Assembly (NCBI RefSeq): GCF_020080835.1
Contig: NC_058158.1
Location: forward strand, 13,764,001 to 13,828,000
Source of the DNA: Cotesia glomerata
Lineage: Eukaryota; Arthropoda; Insecta; Hymenoptera; Braconidae
Length of the DNA: 64,000 nucleotides
Direction of reading: 5' to 3'
In this document: one piece after another, positions 40,501 to 52,034 of the stretch
Position numbering within the stretch: position 1 is the first letter of the stretch
Layout of the letters: the number at the start of each line of letters is the position of its first letter
Notes under the pieces: model-generated
What the model was told of the DNA's origin: nothing
Database searches by the model: none
The model's input: only the letters and a program-made list of their open reading frames with translations
Program-made: the position numbers and the translations under genes

Positions 40501-41540
40501 ATTTATTTACAGAGCTAATACAAAAAATAACCATAAATAAGTCAAGACATTTTCAATGTAAATGATATTAAATTTTAGGGGGGTAACCACTGTGACTACC
40601 GAAAAAGTAAGCGATTTTCGTTAATTTTTTTAATCGCAATAATTAAGGAATATGGCGATTTAAATAAAAAAAAAATTTTTTTTTTATAATATATATTATA
40701 TATATCAGAGACAAAATTTTCATTATTGTCTTAATTATACAGATAATAGTAATGTATAAAATTAAATGATTGCTCATTGAGTTTTTTATAAAAAAATATT
40801 GTATTGTTAATTTATAAAAAAAAGTACCGAAAAGGATTAATCGTTGTTGATTGCTTACGTAATTTTTATTTTAAATATTCCGCGGTATTTTTTTTACTAA
40901 CTTAACTGAGCTTCAGCTAGAATTACAACGCATGCGTGTAAAAAAAATTGATCATTATTTACATAGATGTATAGAAGACTGATATCATTCATTTTTTCGC
41001 TCAAACTCTTTTACATTGATTGAAGGGAGAAATTTTTTGGTTTCATTTAATACTCTCTCCGTTTCTATTTCACTAAATAATTTTTTAAAAATCACAGAAT
41101 GAATCTTGATTCAATTATTTATTGGTACACGATATATTTCGTTTCGGTACACTGACAAGAGTATAACAATGAAAATCGTTGTAGAGACAAGACAAAGTAA
41201 AATTTTCTCTATAATTTCTAATTTGCTTATAAACATACCAATTCAGACAAATTATGTAAAAGTTTGCTCTCATATCCATAACCATTGTCAAAGAAAAATT
41301 CTATTGCAATTGTTGTTTCCATTTCAATTCATTAAATTATCATTACGTAGACACAAACTCATTATCGTTACTTGGGTCAGAAATAAATATTGACTCTGTG
41401 AACTATCAATCATCTTATTTTCCTGTGAAGTGTAGAAATTATGATTTGGTTCAAATTATTTACAATGTGTATAAAAAGCATTTAATATTAGTAGTTAAAT
41501 ATTGTCAACAAAGAAAAGAGGTAAATAGATAGAAAGAGAA

Positions 41541-41576
<36 letters not shown>

Positions 41577-43855
41577 TGACGGTCCCAGACTTGGCCGTCC
41601 GCACGTGTCCCAGCGGGGCATAAAAGCGTGATAAATCGAGAACATTAATTTGTAGTTTACCTTTGTTTATGTTTTGGAATACGATATTAAATGGAATGGG
41701 TGCAACAGTAGATAATGCTAGTCCCATCACTTACACCTGGCAAATGGCATAACTAAGTTCATAGAAGCCACCAGTGATGCTTAGAATTAAACCATTACCA
41801 CACATTATAGCAAAGGGTTACAACTGAAAGTGTGTAAATGGCAAGAAAAATTCTTATCTTTGATGTTTTTCCCGGAAGAACATTTTTCAATTCGAAGCTA
41901 CTATCTAATTGCACAACAAAATTTTCGAATCACTTTGAAAGTATTTTAAGCATGCTGCAATTATTTTTGTTGAATGTACTCAAAATAGTTGATAAAGACT
42001 GCAAATAATGTCAGCTCTTGCATTACTCAGGCCGTCAATTCTCAAAATTTAATATTTCATAATGTGATATCTGCACCCACACTTGGAATTCCTGTTCCAT
42101 TTCAGTGGAAAAAGTGGTATTTTTCTCTTATAAAATAACGATTTGAATAATTCTCGATAAATGCTCTAATCTTCATACGAAACAATAAGTTTGGAAAGTA
42201 AGCAATAAGTAATATCTTTCAGGGTGTTTAAATTATTTTTAAACATTATTGTAACCAAAATTTTTCATTCTTGCGGGAAGACTAGTACACCTGTCGAGCC
42301 ATATGTTTCTTGGAAGAGAAAAGTGCCACTTTTTTATGATCGTAAAACAGAACACGAATTTTAAATTTTTGGTGAGTATAAGGTGAAAAAAAACTTTTCA
42401 CTTGTATAGTAAATGGAAACTTAGAAATCGAGTTTCCTTTTATTAAACGGGAGTTATTGACAAAAGCTATGTAATAGCAGCTAGATTATTAAATACTGTA
42501 TCGATTAGTAGAGTGTTTTTTTGGAAATTTTTATTTGGTTAAGTAAAATTTATGAAAATGCTATGGCAGGAAATACTTTATGAAATTAAAAATCGATTAC
42601 TTCCAAGCTAATTTTTATTTTTATTTACTGTTCCACGCTATATTTTTTTTTAACTTTTAAAAGTACAAAATAAGACAAATGAAAAAGCTATCACATCACT
42701 TTAAGTGGCAAATATTAGTATCTATTCCTGGTCTTTGCAACTTCTTTTAAGTAATTCACAAGACCTACGAATTTATCAATCGTGATTTGCAAATATTTTT
42801 GCAAAGGTATTAAAATAAAAATATATCGTTACATTTTTACAAAATAAGACTATATGCGAATAATAAAATTTTTTAATCATAAAAATAAATTTTAAACATC
42901 GTCAGCTAATTGAGGTCAGTCATAGCGTAATGATTGATAATTTTTAATAAGTTTAAACAATGATAGTGACACCATATTTTTTTTTTTAATATGAGTATAT
43001 AGATAAATAACTAAAATTATGTGATAATTATTCTCCAAAAATGAGTGAATACATAGTCACTCTTTCACTTTTAAAGAGTATGAACTTTACGCTAAGAAGG
43101 AGTAAATGTGTTTAATTTTGGAACTAAATAGTAATTTGTTTGGCTTCTCAGTACCTTGTACCTGTGTAAAATCTCAATTTGCTTTGATACAAAAGAAGAA
43201 AAAATGACAAATACTGCTAAAATTAGCAGCTAATGCTTCTTAAACTTGTAATTGAGCCAAAATAATGGACAAACATAAAAACACAATCGGACCATGAAGA
43301 TCACCATTACGATAATAAAATTGTACACTCTTTTTACATAGCTGACTATTGTGTCGCACAGCAGTAAGTCTTGCATAATATAACTTTAAGAACCTTGAGA
43401 ATTGCGTCAGGTATATCACTAAGGACCTACTACAACGCCCAGTAGAATATCAGCCACTGTTTCCGTTTTATATGAATAGATGAAAAAATATTATGTTTTG
43501 AATTTTTAAAAAATTATCCGTCAAAAATAAATACTGTAAAGAATTAGAATCCTATTCAATTTATAATTTTGATTTCGGTTACCATAAGTATTGATGATGT
43601 GTTTTGCATGGATATACTTTTATGAAAATTAGTTGTTGAAACTTTGTATAATAAAAATTATATTTATTATTTGAGAATTCAGAACTTTTGGATCAAATAT
43701 TTTTTTTTATGTTTCTTATTTTTTCTTAGTTAAATATTGTAAAGAATAATTTCGTTAGTGTATAGTAAATAACCCGAGGAAATCAATTGCATTTAATTTC
43801 TTAATACATTATATTTTCGGAAAATAAATCAAAGAAGTTCAAACCCATTAGAATT
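37566..43855. other. Mostly AT-rich DNA, no gene seen
   Basis: No supported gene in about 6.3 kb. The stretch at 40310-40560 resembles parts of 25980-26260 and 61690-61800 (shared TTTAATTATAAAAAC-like and AAAATTTTCC/ATTATCTT-like blocks), suggesting a decayed copy of one element. ORFs such as 38269-38511 and 41106-41393 have no recognisable features. Confidence 0.45.
41543..41573. repeat. (AG)n microsatellite
   Basis: Short AG/GA dinucleotide tract, about 14 units, with an AAAGAG end. Just downstream is a small GC-richer spot (41580-41620). Confidence 0.95.
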
Positions 43856-43859
43856 GAGG

Positions 43860-44175
43860 GTGAAAATGTACAAGAGAATTCAGGGGTAGATTGACGGCAA
43901 TAAGAGCATTCTCTCTTACCCCAAGTATAATGGAATCCATTCGTGTTGGAGAAGTGCAATCATGCTGTTTCGTAGTTCTGAGACTACCCCGAGGGATTTA
44001 CACGCTTATGAGCAGATCAACCTCGCGTGTTTCGTTTCTCTAATCTCCCACAACAACTAGACTTCCATAGGGAGTACCCCTATTGCCTTACCCTGATTCA
44101 AGTCACAAGCTAATTCGCCTCAATACTCTAGATCACCTACGTTGACAATGTCCAATCGATTATTTTCTTTCAGTC
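43860..44175. other. GC-richer unique patch
   Basis: Base composition rises to roughly balanced for about 300 bp between AT-rich flanks. There is no open frame of length and no repeat copy. It could be an old exon or conserved element, with nothing decisive. Confidence 0.3.
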
Positions 44176-45390
44176 CGCCTAGCAGAACGAAAAACAAAAT
44201 GGTAAAGTTTTTCACGTAACTACATCTATAGATGTACAATTGGACATCCATAAAAATATTTTTTTTTTCGCTACTTATATCTTTAGGTGTAGTTTAAAAA
44301 AAAAAGAAAAAAAAAATTGTTTGTAGTATCGTCTTTTTTTTTAATCTTTGAAAAAAAAAATCACAATTTTTTGGAATATCATTACTTTATTTTTTTTTTT
44401 TCATTTGTAATTTTTCTAACTCTGAGGTCCTTTGTGAATCCTTAATAATTTTCTGAGTGATGTCTTGCGAAATAATTCCATGTTGAAAACATTTTTTTTA
44501 TCGATCGATGGAATAAAATATAAGGAATAATCGGCCCACTCCATAAATGGGGGAATTTTTTTTGGATTAATTAAAGATGTTTTTGAGTGGAAAGAAGCAA
44601 AAATTAAAAACGGCTGATTTTGATAAAATAGGTTTTTTTTTGAAAACGTGAAAAATATCATAGATTTTAAAATCTTAGTTTTTTTTTTTTTTTTTTTTTT
44701 TTTTTTCGCTTAGTACATTCAAGAACAAAAAACTTGAAGAAAAAAAAAGTTTCGTTAATTCAACTTTCAAGAAAATTGTAACTCATTGAAAACAACCATT
44801 TTTTTGAAAAATTCAAAACTTTTTTTAGTTTGTAAAAAAATTAAAAAATTTTCTGAAAAATGTTCTCAATGGAGTAGAAAAAAAAATCAGTCAAATCAAA
44901 AGGAGTCTATTTGGCGTGAAATTCCCCATAATTATCGGTAAAGTTTTTTCTTACGCGCATGCGCTATAATTTTTTAAAATTTCCGCCGATTTTAAGCTTA
45001 GTGGGTAACGGAAATACCGCGAAATATTAGAAAAAAAAAATTACGTAAATGATCGGCAACAATTAGTTTACTTTATTGTTACTTTTTATTATAAATTAAC
45101 CAAAGAATATATTTTTCTTCGAAAATTCAATAAGGGTCATAAGTCTTCTATTTTTAGATTTTTAGATTGAACATTATTTTGAGCATGATTTAATTAAGAT
45201 TATGTAAGCAGATGAGGATGTATTTAATTTAAAACATAAAAAGTTATAAAGAACTATAGGATTTGATTTGAATCCTTTGAAAATTTTAAATGTTTATATG
45301 ACAAACTTTAAGTTTCAAGTGTAAGAGTTATGAATTCTTTTTAAAAGTTTAAGTTTTAGCATGTAAGAAAGTTTAAAGCTCTACGAAAAT
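44176..45390. other. Homopolymer-rich AT DNA
   Basis: Many A and T runs, including a T-run of 27 at about 44680-44706. The stretch 44885-44930 resembles 7010-7080. No gene. Confidence 0.5.
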
Positions 45391-45790
45391 CAAAAAGCTC
45401 ATTCAAACGGGCGGTCGGGATGTGATAAAGAACAGGACAGAAGTTTAAAGAGTGGCATAGCAGATAGGATAGCGCAGTGTAGAGGGGTGGATCAAGTTGC
45501 CTTAGTGCAAAGCTGCGGTTGTGAAATCAAGAAGAGGAGAATTTTTTTCCGATGATCAAGCGAAAGGTGAGAAAGAAAGACAGATGATCGTAGAAATAAG
45601 TGCAGGAGTTTTCGAAGAGAAGGGGGGACAGAAAACGACGGATAACGTAGAATACAAAGCAGTATAAAGTGATTGAGTTTGATTTTCTGGTTCTATGTGT
45701 AGGACTTACGTAGGCAAAGAGAAGATATGGTAAAGAAGAAGATGAAAAAGTAGATGAAGAATAAAAATGAGGACCCCTGCCGTCTATTCA
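45391..45790. other. Purine-rich, GC-richer unique patch
   Basis: G- and A-rich on the plus strand (GAAGAGAAGGGGGGACAG, GTGAGAAAGAAAGACAG). CGAAAGGTGAGAA at about 45561-45573 resembles a 5' splice site, so a non-coding exon is possible. No open frame supports coding. Confidence 0.25.
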
Positions 45791-46983
45791 AACCGCTTTT
45801 GAGTTATTGCCATGGATAATCTGTAAATATATTTATTTTGATTTTGTACACAACCAGGTTTATTCCCTTGATTTTTTATCGTTTTTAATTTTTTTAAGAC
45901 TTGTATTGCCTAGTGTACCCATATCTTCTGTTTTACGTCAAGTTGTATCTAGAAAATAAACATGTCTTCACTCGTACTCATCTTTGCTTGTCGAGTTCAA
46001 TGAAAAGTTGCTTATTAATTTATTCACAAAAATTAAATTTTGAATGATTGTTGTATAATAGGACAGCGCGAGAAAACTGATTATTTTTTTCAAGTCTATT
46101 TCGAAAACATATTTATAAGTTTATAATGTTAAAAGCTTTCTCTAAAAACAATACAAAAATTAACTCTGCAAGGATTCAAACAGGGCTCCATAGAATTTTC
46201 TTATAAGCTCATGCAATTATCCACAACAACTTTTAAAAAATCCATTGCGAATATTGGACAAGAACTCTATTCTGCAAATCCTTCTGGATACCTGTATGAA
46301 TTTTAATGGGAAATTGGCTGAGATCAGTTTAAATTTCTGTGAAGATTTGACTAATAAACGAATGTGAAATTTTTTTTTATCAATTTTTTTTCTGTACAAA
46401 TCTTTATGAATCTATCAGACTCCGTCTATAATAATTACACTGAGAAAAAAATTGCGCCCAAACAAGGATTTATTGTCAGAATAATAATTTGTTAAATTTG
46501 AGCAATTTAATATATTAATTTTTTAGCAGAAGAATATTAATATTTGTTTCCATTATTACAAGCGATCAAACAAACAGCTTGTTTTGAATTAAACAAAAAT
46601 TATTTCAATCAATTTGACGAATTTTTGAGACAAAACCGAATTTTTCAGATGAAAATAACGTTTTCGAAAATTTTCAGGAATGTAAGTTCTTATATCAACA
46701 ACATATATTCTTGGTAGAAGTATTATTTTTTATCAGCGTACATCATGATCTATGTCAACTGGAAGAAGTTCAGCCAAAACATATTTTGACTATGAATATT
46801 TTAATCCAAATTCATACAGAATGTGATATTGGTTTCAATGATATATAGTATCCAAAATATATGCAGGCTGCTGCAGATTGTTGTATGCTCTATTAAAGTA
46901 GTGTTCCCGAATACGAAGAATTAATTATGAAATTTTTCATACAGTATATGACTCATTTTCTTGTTAATTTTAAAAACACAGTA
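45791..46983. other. AT-rich DNA, no gene seen
   Basis: CACTGAGAAAAAAATTG at about 46440 looks like a left end of the CACTG-AAAAA group, with TTATCAGCGTA near 46733 as a possible decayed right end. The interior has TTTGAGCAATT and GATCAAACAAACAG words only weakly inverted. Confidence 0.4.
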
Positions 46984-46985
46984 TA

Positions 46986-47241
46986 TCGAGGGTTTTCTAA
47001 CGCAACCACGTATCTCGATTTTTGAAGATGAAAAGGTTCAACTGAAAAATTAATAATTAATTATAAACGCGTTACTAAAAAAAAATATTAACCAGATTAA
47101 TAATAAATACGATAGTATTTTTAGAAAATACAATTGATAAATATTTTTTTTAGATGAATATTAATTTTCTATAAGCTATTTTTTACCTCGTCTCCAAAAT
47201 CGTCATTTTTGAGATACGAGGTTGCGTCAGAAAACCATCGA
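46986..47241. mobile_element. 256-bp MITE (TCGAGGGTTTTCTAACGCAAC ends)
   Basis: Inverted ends TCGAGGGTTTTCTAACGCAA and TTGCGTCAGAAAACCATCGA have arms of about 50 bp. TA flanks are at 46984-46985 and 47242-47243. AT-rich loop, no ORF. Fits a Tc1/mariner-type MITE by its TA duplication. Confidence 0.87.
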
Positions 47242-47407
47242 TATGTATTGTGCATTGATTCTATAATATCGATTTATTACAAAACTTTTTTGACATTCTA
47301 TCAGTTAAGATAACTCATAATGATTTTATCCCTTATTCATCCGGAAAAAATATAATTCCTCAAAAGATTTGCAAACTCATAACCGGAGTAGATCAATTTT
47401 TTTGATG

Positions 47408-47528
47408 CACTGATAAAAAAAATATCTTCATTCAAGAAAAATATTCCTGCTCCAAGAAAATTATTTTGAAGAGAACTAATTGTCTTATTCCAAGAAATTC
47501 TTGCCTTGATTTCATGTTTCTTGCAGTG
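47408..47528. mobile_element. Small TCAAG-word foldback
   Basis: Starts CACTGATAAAAAAAATATC and ends TTTCTTGCAGTG. The interior has CAAGAAA and TTCCAAGAA words. About 121 bp. The arms are imperfect, so it is a decayed member of the CACTG-AAAAA group. Confidence 0.6.
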
Positions 47529-47647
47529 AGAGATCTAATCACTCCGATCGATAACATTTTTACTTGGTTCAAGAATGGTCCATATATTATCTTCGATCGA
47601 TACAAGTGAATTCTTTATTCAAAAACGATTCTCTTTAATAAAGAATA

Positions 47648-48635
47648 CCCGAGTAAAAATAAAAATTGATTTTTAAAAAATAAAATTTTTATCCACTGCC
47701 GCAACACCGCTACACTACAGCCGTTTAGAAGACAAAATCGCCGCAACACGAAATCTTTATTCTCGACTCGCATAACCGCAACACCGCCGCAACACAGCTG
47801 CACGCTGCTTGATGTTATTCAAATCGTCGCCGCAACATCGCCGTAACACCCCTGCAACACTGCTGTACCCCAATGCTAAAGCATAGCTACAATTTCACAA
47901 AAAATGGCATCATAATTAATTTATCACGCAATAATTAATTAATAAATAACTTGAACATAAATTTTAATGTAAGACCTATCGTTTAATCTCCTTTTATTCA
48001 AATTCCTAATATTCAAACGAAAAAAAATTTTTAAATCAGGCCAAAGTACCGCGAAATTATTGATTCTTTTTAGTCGTATTATTGAAGTATATTTTTAATT
48101 TTGTCTCCTGGGTTGAACAGAAGCGGCATGCCTATCGAAATACCCTGGAAAAATTTTATATAATGATTAAACTGCGATGGGATTCGAACCTGGGTCGTCT
48201 GCATGAAAGTCTCGAACATTACCAACTGCGCTGCAAGTCGTAGTTAACTAAAAGAATTTAGTTTAGCTATTTGAACGAAGGTAGTGCAGCGGTGTTGCGG
48301 CGGTCGATCGAAATTTATTATTTTCTAGTAGAAAATAATAATTTAATTTTTACTCGGGACAGTGCAGCCGTGTTGCGGTCATGTTGCGGAAGTGTTGCGG
48401 CAATAACAATTTTATTATTTCGTTACAGATTTGTTGCAGCTGTGTTTCGGCGGTGTTGCGGGATTTAAGAAGTATTTTAGAAATATTTATTATAGTGCAG
48501 CCGTGTTGCGATGGTGTTGCGGCAATTATAATTTTTTTATTTTATCACAGATTTGTTGCGGCTGTGATGCAGCACTTTTGCGGGCACCTAGACTCCGTAC
48601 GGTGCTGTTGCGGCTACTTTATGTTTTTACTCGGG
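47648..48635. mobile_element. CCCG-terminus foldback element b (TTGCGGC words)
   Basis: Starts CCCGAGTAAAAAT and ends TTTTTACTCGGG, with TA flanks (47646-47647 and 48636-48637). The left arm (47690-47870) is packed with GCCGCAACACCGC words and the right arm (48270-48620) with the complement (GTGTTGCGGCGGTGTTGCGG). The AT-rich core carries a tRNA-like segment at 48175-48246. The ORFs over the word arrays are repeat translations. Confidence 0.87.
48175..48246 (-). other. tRNA-like segment with strong A/B boxes in element b
   Basis: On the minus strand GGTTCGAATCC matches the Pol III B box fully and CAGCGCAGTTGG matches the A box at 11 of 12 positions, in tRNA-like spacing. An anticodon-loop-like TTCATGC (CAT) lies between. 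Stem pairing is poor in the T and anticodon arms, so a working tRNA is unlikely. Best of the three tRNA-like segments in CCCG-terminus elements. Confidence 0.6.
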
Positions 48636-48637
48636 TA

Positions 48638-49163
48638 ATTTTATTTCATTTTAAGAATTATTGATTGTTGATTCAAGAGCAAATTTTTTTATTTATGATG
48701 TTATAAGTTTAAGTCAGGAAAAAAATCGTGTGTGTACCTATGTACACGCGTCAGAAGTTATACTTCTTTGGAAGAAGAAAAAATATTTTAAGGTAGTACT
48801 ACCGTTACCACAAGAGTCAAATCCCAAAACCTAACCTTATTTAATTAACGTAGTAGATTTGCCTATACTAAATCACGTTAGAGAAAGAGAGACAGAGATA
48901 AATTTTGAATGTTTTTTATTAATAAATATTCTCATATTCTCGGAAATCATACTGATTGTTATTAAATATGTTCTAGATGTTATTTTCTCTCGTTGTTTTA
49001 ATTTTTATAAGAATCTGAACGTCCAGTTTTGTGAAATAAAATAAAATCTTTGATTTTCCATAAGGATCAATGGTAAAGGCAAAAATATGTAAATATTAAT
49101 CTTTTTTTCAGGACTCACCAGGCTTCCAAAAATTCTACTGCTTAATTATGATATTATAAAGTA
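48638..49163. other. AT-rich DNA before the LTR element
   Basis: No gene. TTAAGGTAGTACTACC at 48788-48803 may be the left end of a TTAA-flanked element (see 48792-53308). Confidence 0.4.
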
Positions 49164-49669
49164 TGTAACGTCCACGTTTTCAAATAATCCTATCTAATTA
49201 ATCCCCGGCTCGAAATTTGCTCGCTGGAGTCCAGCCGGGAAAGAAAAGTGGTGAACTTCGTTTGCCACTTTTCTTTTGGTCCATTCTTCTCTATTTCTGA
49301 AGTTCGGTCAACATCCCATTGGTCTTTGACATCTCCATGGTTGTGAAGACGATGAAAACGCGGTAAATGGCTGTCGCATGCCATATCATTCAGCTTACAA
49401 CCAAAAAAATAATTTTTCTTTTCACGGTTTTAGGTCAATAAACAGGCTCGGTGCTAATAAAACTATGTAACTAACTAGACTCTCGAATTTACGTTTGATA
49501 TCTTTTGAAACTTGGGGTCTTTATTTGATTTTTACGTGGATCTTCTGTCGGTGTCCTCATCGCTGAATTTGGTTTGCGGTCTGGACCTCGGATGGATCTT
49601 CCTCACGGTTGTTCTACGGTGATGCGTCGTGGTTCAAGTTCTGCTCATACTCGGCTTCGGATTCAACTT

Positions 49670-49815
49670 CAGGTGCCTGCCCAAATATGGAACACAGGAC
49701 TTTCTCAGGTGCTTGCCCACATAGTGGCACACAGGGCTTTCTCAGGTGCCTGCCCACATAGTGGCACACAGGACTTTCTCAGGTCCCTGCCCACATAATG
49801 GCACACAGGACTTTC
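49670..49815. repeat. Four-copy tandem array, 36-37-bp period
   Basis: CAGGTGCCTGCCCACATAGT followed by GGCACACAGGACTTTCT is repeated from 49670, 49706, 49743 and 49780. It lies in the interior of the LTR segment. Confidence 0.95.
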
Positions 49816-49816
49816 T

Positions 49817-50140
49817 CAGGTTCTGATTTCAACAAGTTCCTCAACTTCGTGGCTATTTCAGTGACTGGTGATTCTTGATTACGGTGACTCATACCTCCAG
49901 GGCATGGTCTCATCTTTGGATTGCTCCGAGTACTGCGGACACTTACAGGTTTCGGTTCCGGCTTACTTCAGAGTTTCCCGGTTCTGGCTTCAACAAGTTC
50001 CTCAACTTCGGGGCTATTTCAGTGACTGGTGATTCTTGATGACGGTGACTCATACTTCCAGGGCATGGTCTCATCTTTGAATTGCTCAGAGCACTGCGGA
50101 CACTTATAGGTTTCGGTACTAGTTTACGTCAGAGGTTCAC
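49817..50140. repeat. Two-copy tandem repeat, 161-bp period
   Basis: Units starting GGTTCTGATTTCAACAAGTT (about 49819) and GGTTCTGGCTTCAACAAGTT (about 49980) are highly similar throughout, up to about 50140. Confidence 0.92.
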
Positions 50141-50311
50141 GGTTTTAGTTTCATTCTTCATCCGGCTGAACGACTTCTTTTCGACGACACACTCACACCC
50201 CGGCTAATCGTATTTTGGAAAGATTTTTGTCTTGTTCCCCAAATTCCAAAAGATTTACAATAATATTCATTTTAACTTCATCACGTGGCCCGTTACGAAA
50301 GAATTAATCAT

Positions 50312-50329
50312 GTCCCTGTTCGAGCGCCA
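50312..50329 (-). promoter_or_regulatory. Primer binding site, tRNA-Lys type
   Basis: Minus strand TGGCGCTCGAACAGGGAC, two bases from the end of the LTR repeat. It differs at one position from the well-known 18-base site complementary to the 3' end of tRNA-Lys. Position and orientation fit initiation of minus-strand cDNA for this element. Confidence 0.8.
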
Positions 50330-50417
50330 TCTGTAACGTCCACGTTTTCAAATAATCCTATCTAATTAATCCCCGGCTCGAAATTTGCTCGCCAGAGTCC
50401 AGAGTCATAAACGGGGA

Positions 50418-50931
50418 TTACATTATAAATAACAAAATATAAACAAAACACTTCATTTTACCACGGGTGAATTTTCCCACCAAATCTTCGAGCCGCTGCT
50501 GGGTCAATCGCAGAGTTGGTTTTGCCTGGTTTCGGGTCTGGCTTACCTTCCAGATCCGCCCTTGTTTGTCGTAGGCGCTGAAAGAGCGCTTGCTTTTCTG
50601 TCCTGGCAGGAAGGGTCGGCTCTGGAGGTTTTCCAACGATGCCAAGGTCTCTTTCAGTTTCTCCATCGGAGTCTGGATCTTTTGGGGATTGGTGAACAGG
50701 TCTCCAGGCCTCTCTGAAAAGGACTCTGGATAGTCCTCCATTTCTGGGAACTCTGGCATGACCCAGTGGTCGTGTGGCCCAAGGTGCGTCGATCTGTCGG
50801 TCGTGGTTGATGGTACACTTTTTATCGGACCTATTGATGGTTCCCTCGGCCTCGGTGGTACTACCATCGATACTTTCTTTTGAAAAACCGCTGAGGTTCG
50901 GATCTTCGGTATCTTCCATTGGGGACTGCAT
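50418..50931 (-). pseudogene. Unrecognised retroelement ORF, two overlapping frames
   Basis: Two minus-strand frames overlap: 50458-50931 (157 residues) and 50418-50867 (149 residues). They are rich in Pro, Arg, Ser, Glu and Lys, and the GC content is well above the flanks, which suggests real former coding sequence interrupted by a frameshift. The second frame has the hydrophilic stretch MPEFPEMEDYPESFSERPGD and later SAYDKQGRIWKV. I recognise no family. It lies directly downstream, on the same strand, of the gypsy RNase H fragment, so it is probably part of the same retroelement. Confidence 0.5.
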
Positions 50932-50997
50932 CTTAGACGTGGGCCCGGATGGTCGGTGCTATTACTATTATTAACACTTGTTTAATCCGAGTATTAA

Positions 50998-51151
50998 CTA
51001 ATTTTCAGGGGTGCTTCGCGATAGCGCATCCGCGACTTTGTTCCACTTCCCTTTTCGGTACACGACGTCGAAGTCGTACTGTTGCAGGTACAGGTTCCAT
51101 TGAACCACGCGCCCGCTTGGACTTTCTATACATCGGAGCCATTTTACCCCT
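50998..51151 (-). pseudogene. Ty3/gypsy pol fragment: end of RNase H domain
   Basis: The minus-strand translation reads KWLRCIESPSGRVVQWNLYL and continues to YDFDVVYRKGKWNKVADALS, then Arg-Ser-Thr-Pro-Glu-Asn and a TAG stop. This is the classic C-terminal segment of the gypsy-type RNase H, with the conserved VYRKGK-N-VADALSR motif. RNase H removes the RNA template during reverse transcription. Only about 50 residues remain. Reverse transcriptase is missing upstream and no integrase follows, since the frame stops right after the motif. Confidence 0.85.
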
Positions 51152-51919
51152 CTTTCCTCGGAAAGAAAAGTGGTGAACTTCGTTCTGCCTCAGTCCCTTT
51201 TCCCAATAGCTGGGTCATAAGTACCAATATGCCAAATTTCATTAAATTCTGAAAGCAAATTCTAAAACCGGTAGTACCCGACCAGAAATTTAAGTTCGGC
51301 GGTGGTTCGTTTTGAATTAGGCATGCCGAATTCCAAGTTCGCGCCGAACCAGGAAGCCAAAGTTGGCCCACGTCCCGGAAGTAACGCAGTCGCGAGTTTG
51401 GGCCTAACTTGGCTTCCGACTTATGCGGTGGTTTGGAAACCACACTTGCTGGTGACTATCCAAGCCTCATTCGGTCCGAATTTGGCTACCTAACTAGGCA
51501 GCAATTCAGAAACTAAATTCGCACGGAAGAATCCAAATTGAATCCTTTTTTTGTTTTTAGCTATTTTTATTATAAAGCAAAAATTAATAATAATGAATGC
51601 TTATTTTTTTTAATTTACTTTTTAAATTTTAAATATAAATATCGACTTTAGGACAAAATTTTTTAAATATTAAGTAAATAAAAAAAAATTTTTTTTTTTT
51701 ATTTAGTATTATTTTTTTTTAATTTTCGGTCATTTTTTTCGCTTTTTAGGGTTTTTCTTACTATGAAGAAGTTTTTTTTGATTGGTCGATTTTATGGGTC
51801 AAGGGGGGAGGAAATGATGGAGTTAGATACATTAGTCACACACAACACTTAAATTTACCTCACACTCGCCTTAAGAATAATTATAATTAATAATTATTAA
51901 TTATTGAAAATTTTACATG

Positions 51920-51995
51920 TCGAACGCGAGACTCGAACACTGTACCCGACGCACGAGAGCCCTATACCATACTGCGATGCTACGCCGATGATGAG
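51920..51995 (-). other. tRNA-like segment in element c
   Basis: On the minus strand GTAGCATCGCAGTATGGTA looks like a D-arm and A-box region, and TGTTCGAGTCT a B box (9 of 11). Spacing is tRNA-like but stems are decayed. Same strand as in elements a and b. Confidence 0.45.
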
Positions 51996-52034
51996 CGACC
52001 TCTTGCCTCAAGATACTTATAAGCCCGACACTTC

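Larger units (their letters stand above)
49164..50402 (-). mobile_element. Non-autonomous LTR-retrotransposon segment with direct repeats
   Basis: A 71-bp direct repeat (49164-49234 and 50332-50402, two mismatches) starts TGTAACGTCCACG. Many Ty3/gypsy LTRs begin similarly. Immediately inside the second repeat, on the minus strand, lies a near-perfect tRNA-Lys-type primer binding site (50312-50329). That fixes the orientation as minus: 5' LTR end at 50332, interior downwards, 3' LTR end at 49164. The interior has no gag or pol, only two tandem arrays. The repeats may be fragments of longer LTRs: AAAGAAAAGTGGTGAACTTC follows the first copy at 49240 and recurs at 51161. No clear target duplication. 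Confidence 0.6.

Noticed and set aside
47615..48664. Cys/Gly/Val-rich ORFs
   Set aside because: They translate the TTGCGGC word arrays of element b.
49670..50140. CRISPR-like array
   Set aside because: Repeats are directly tandem without unique spacers, in a eukaryotic LTR-element interior.
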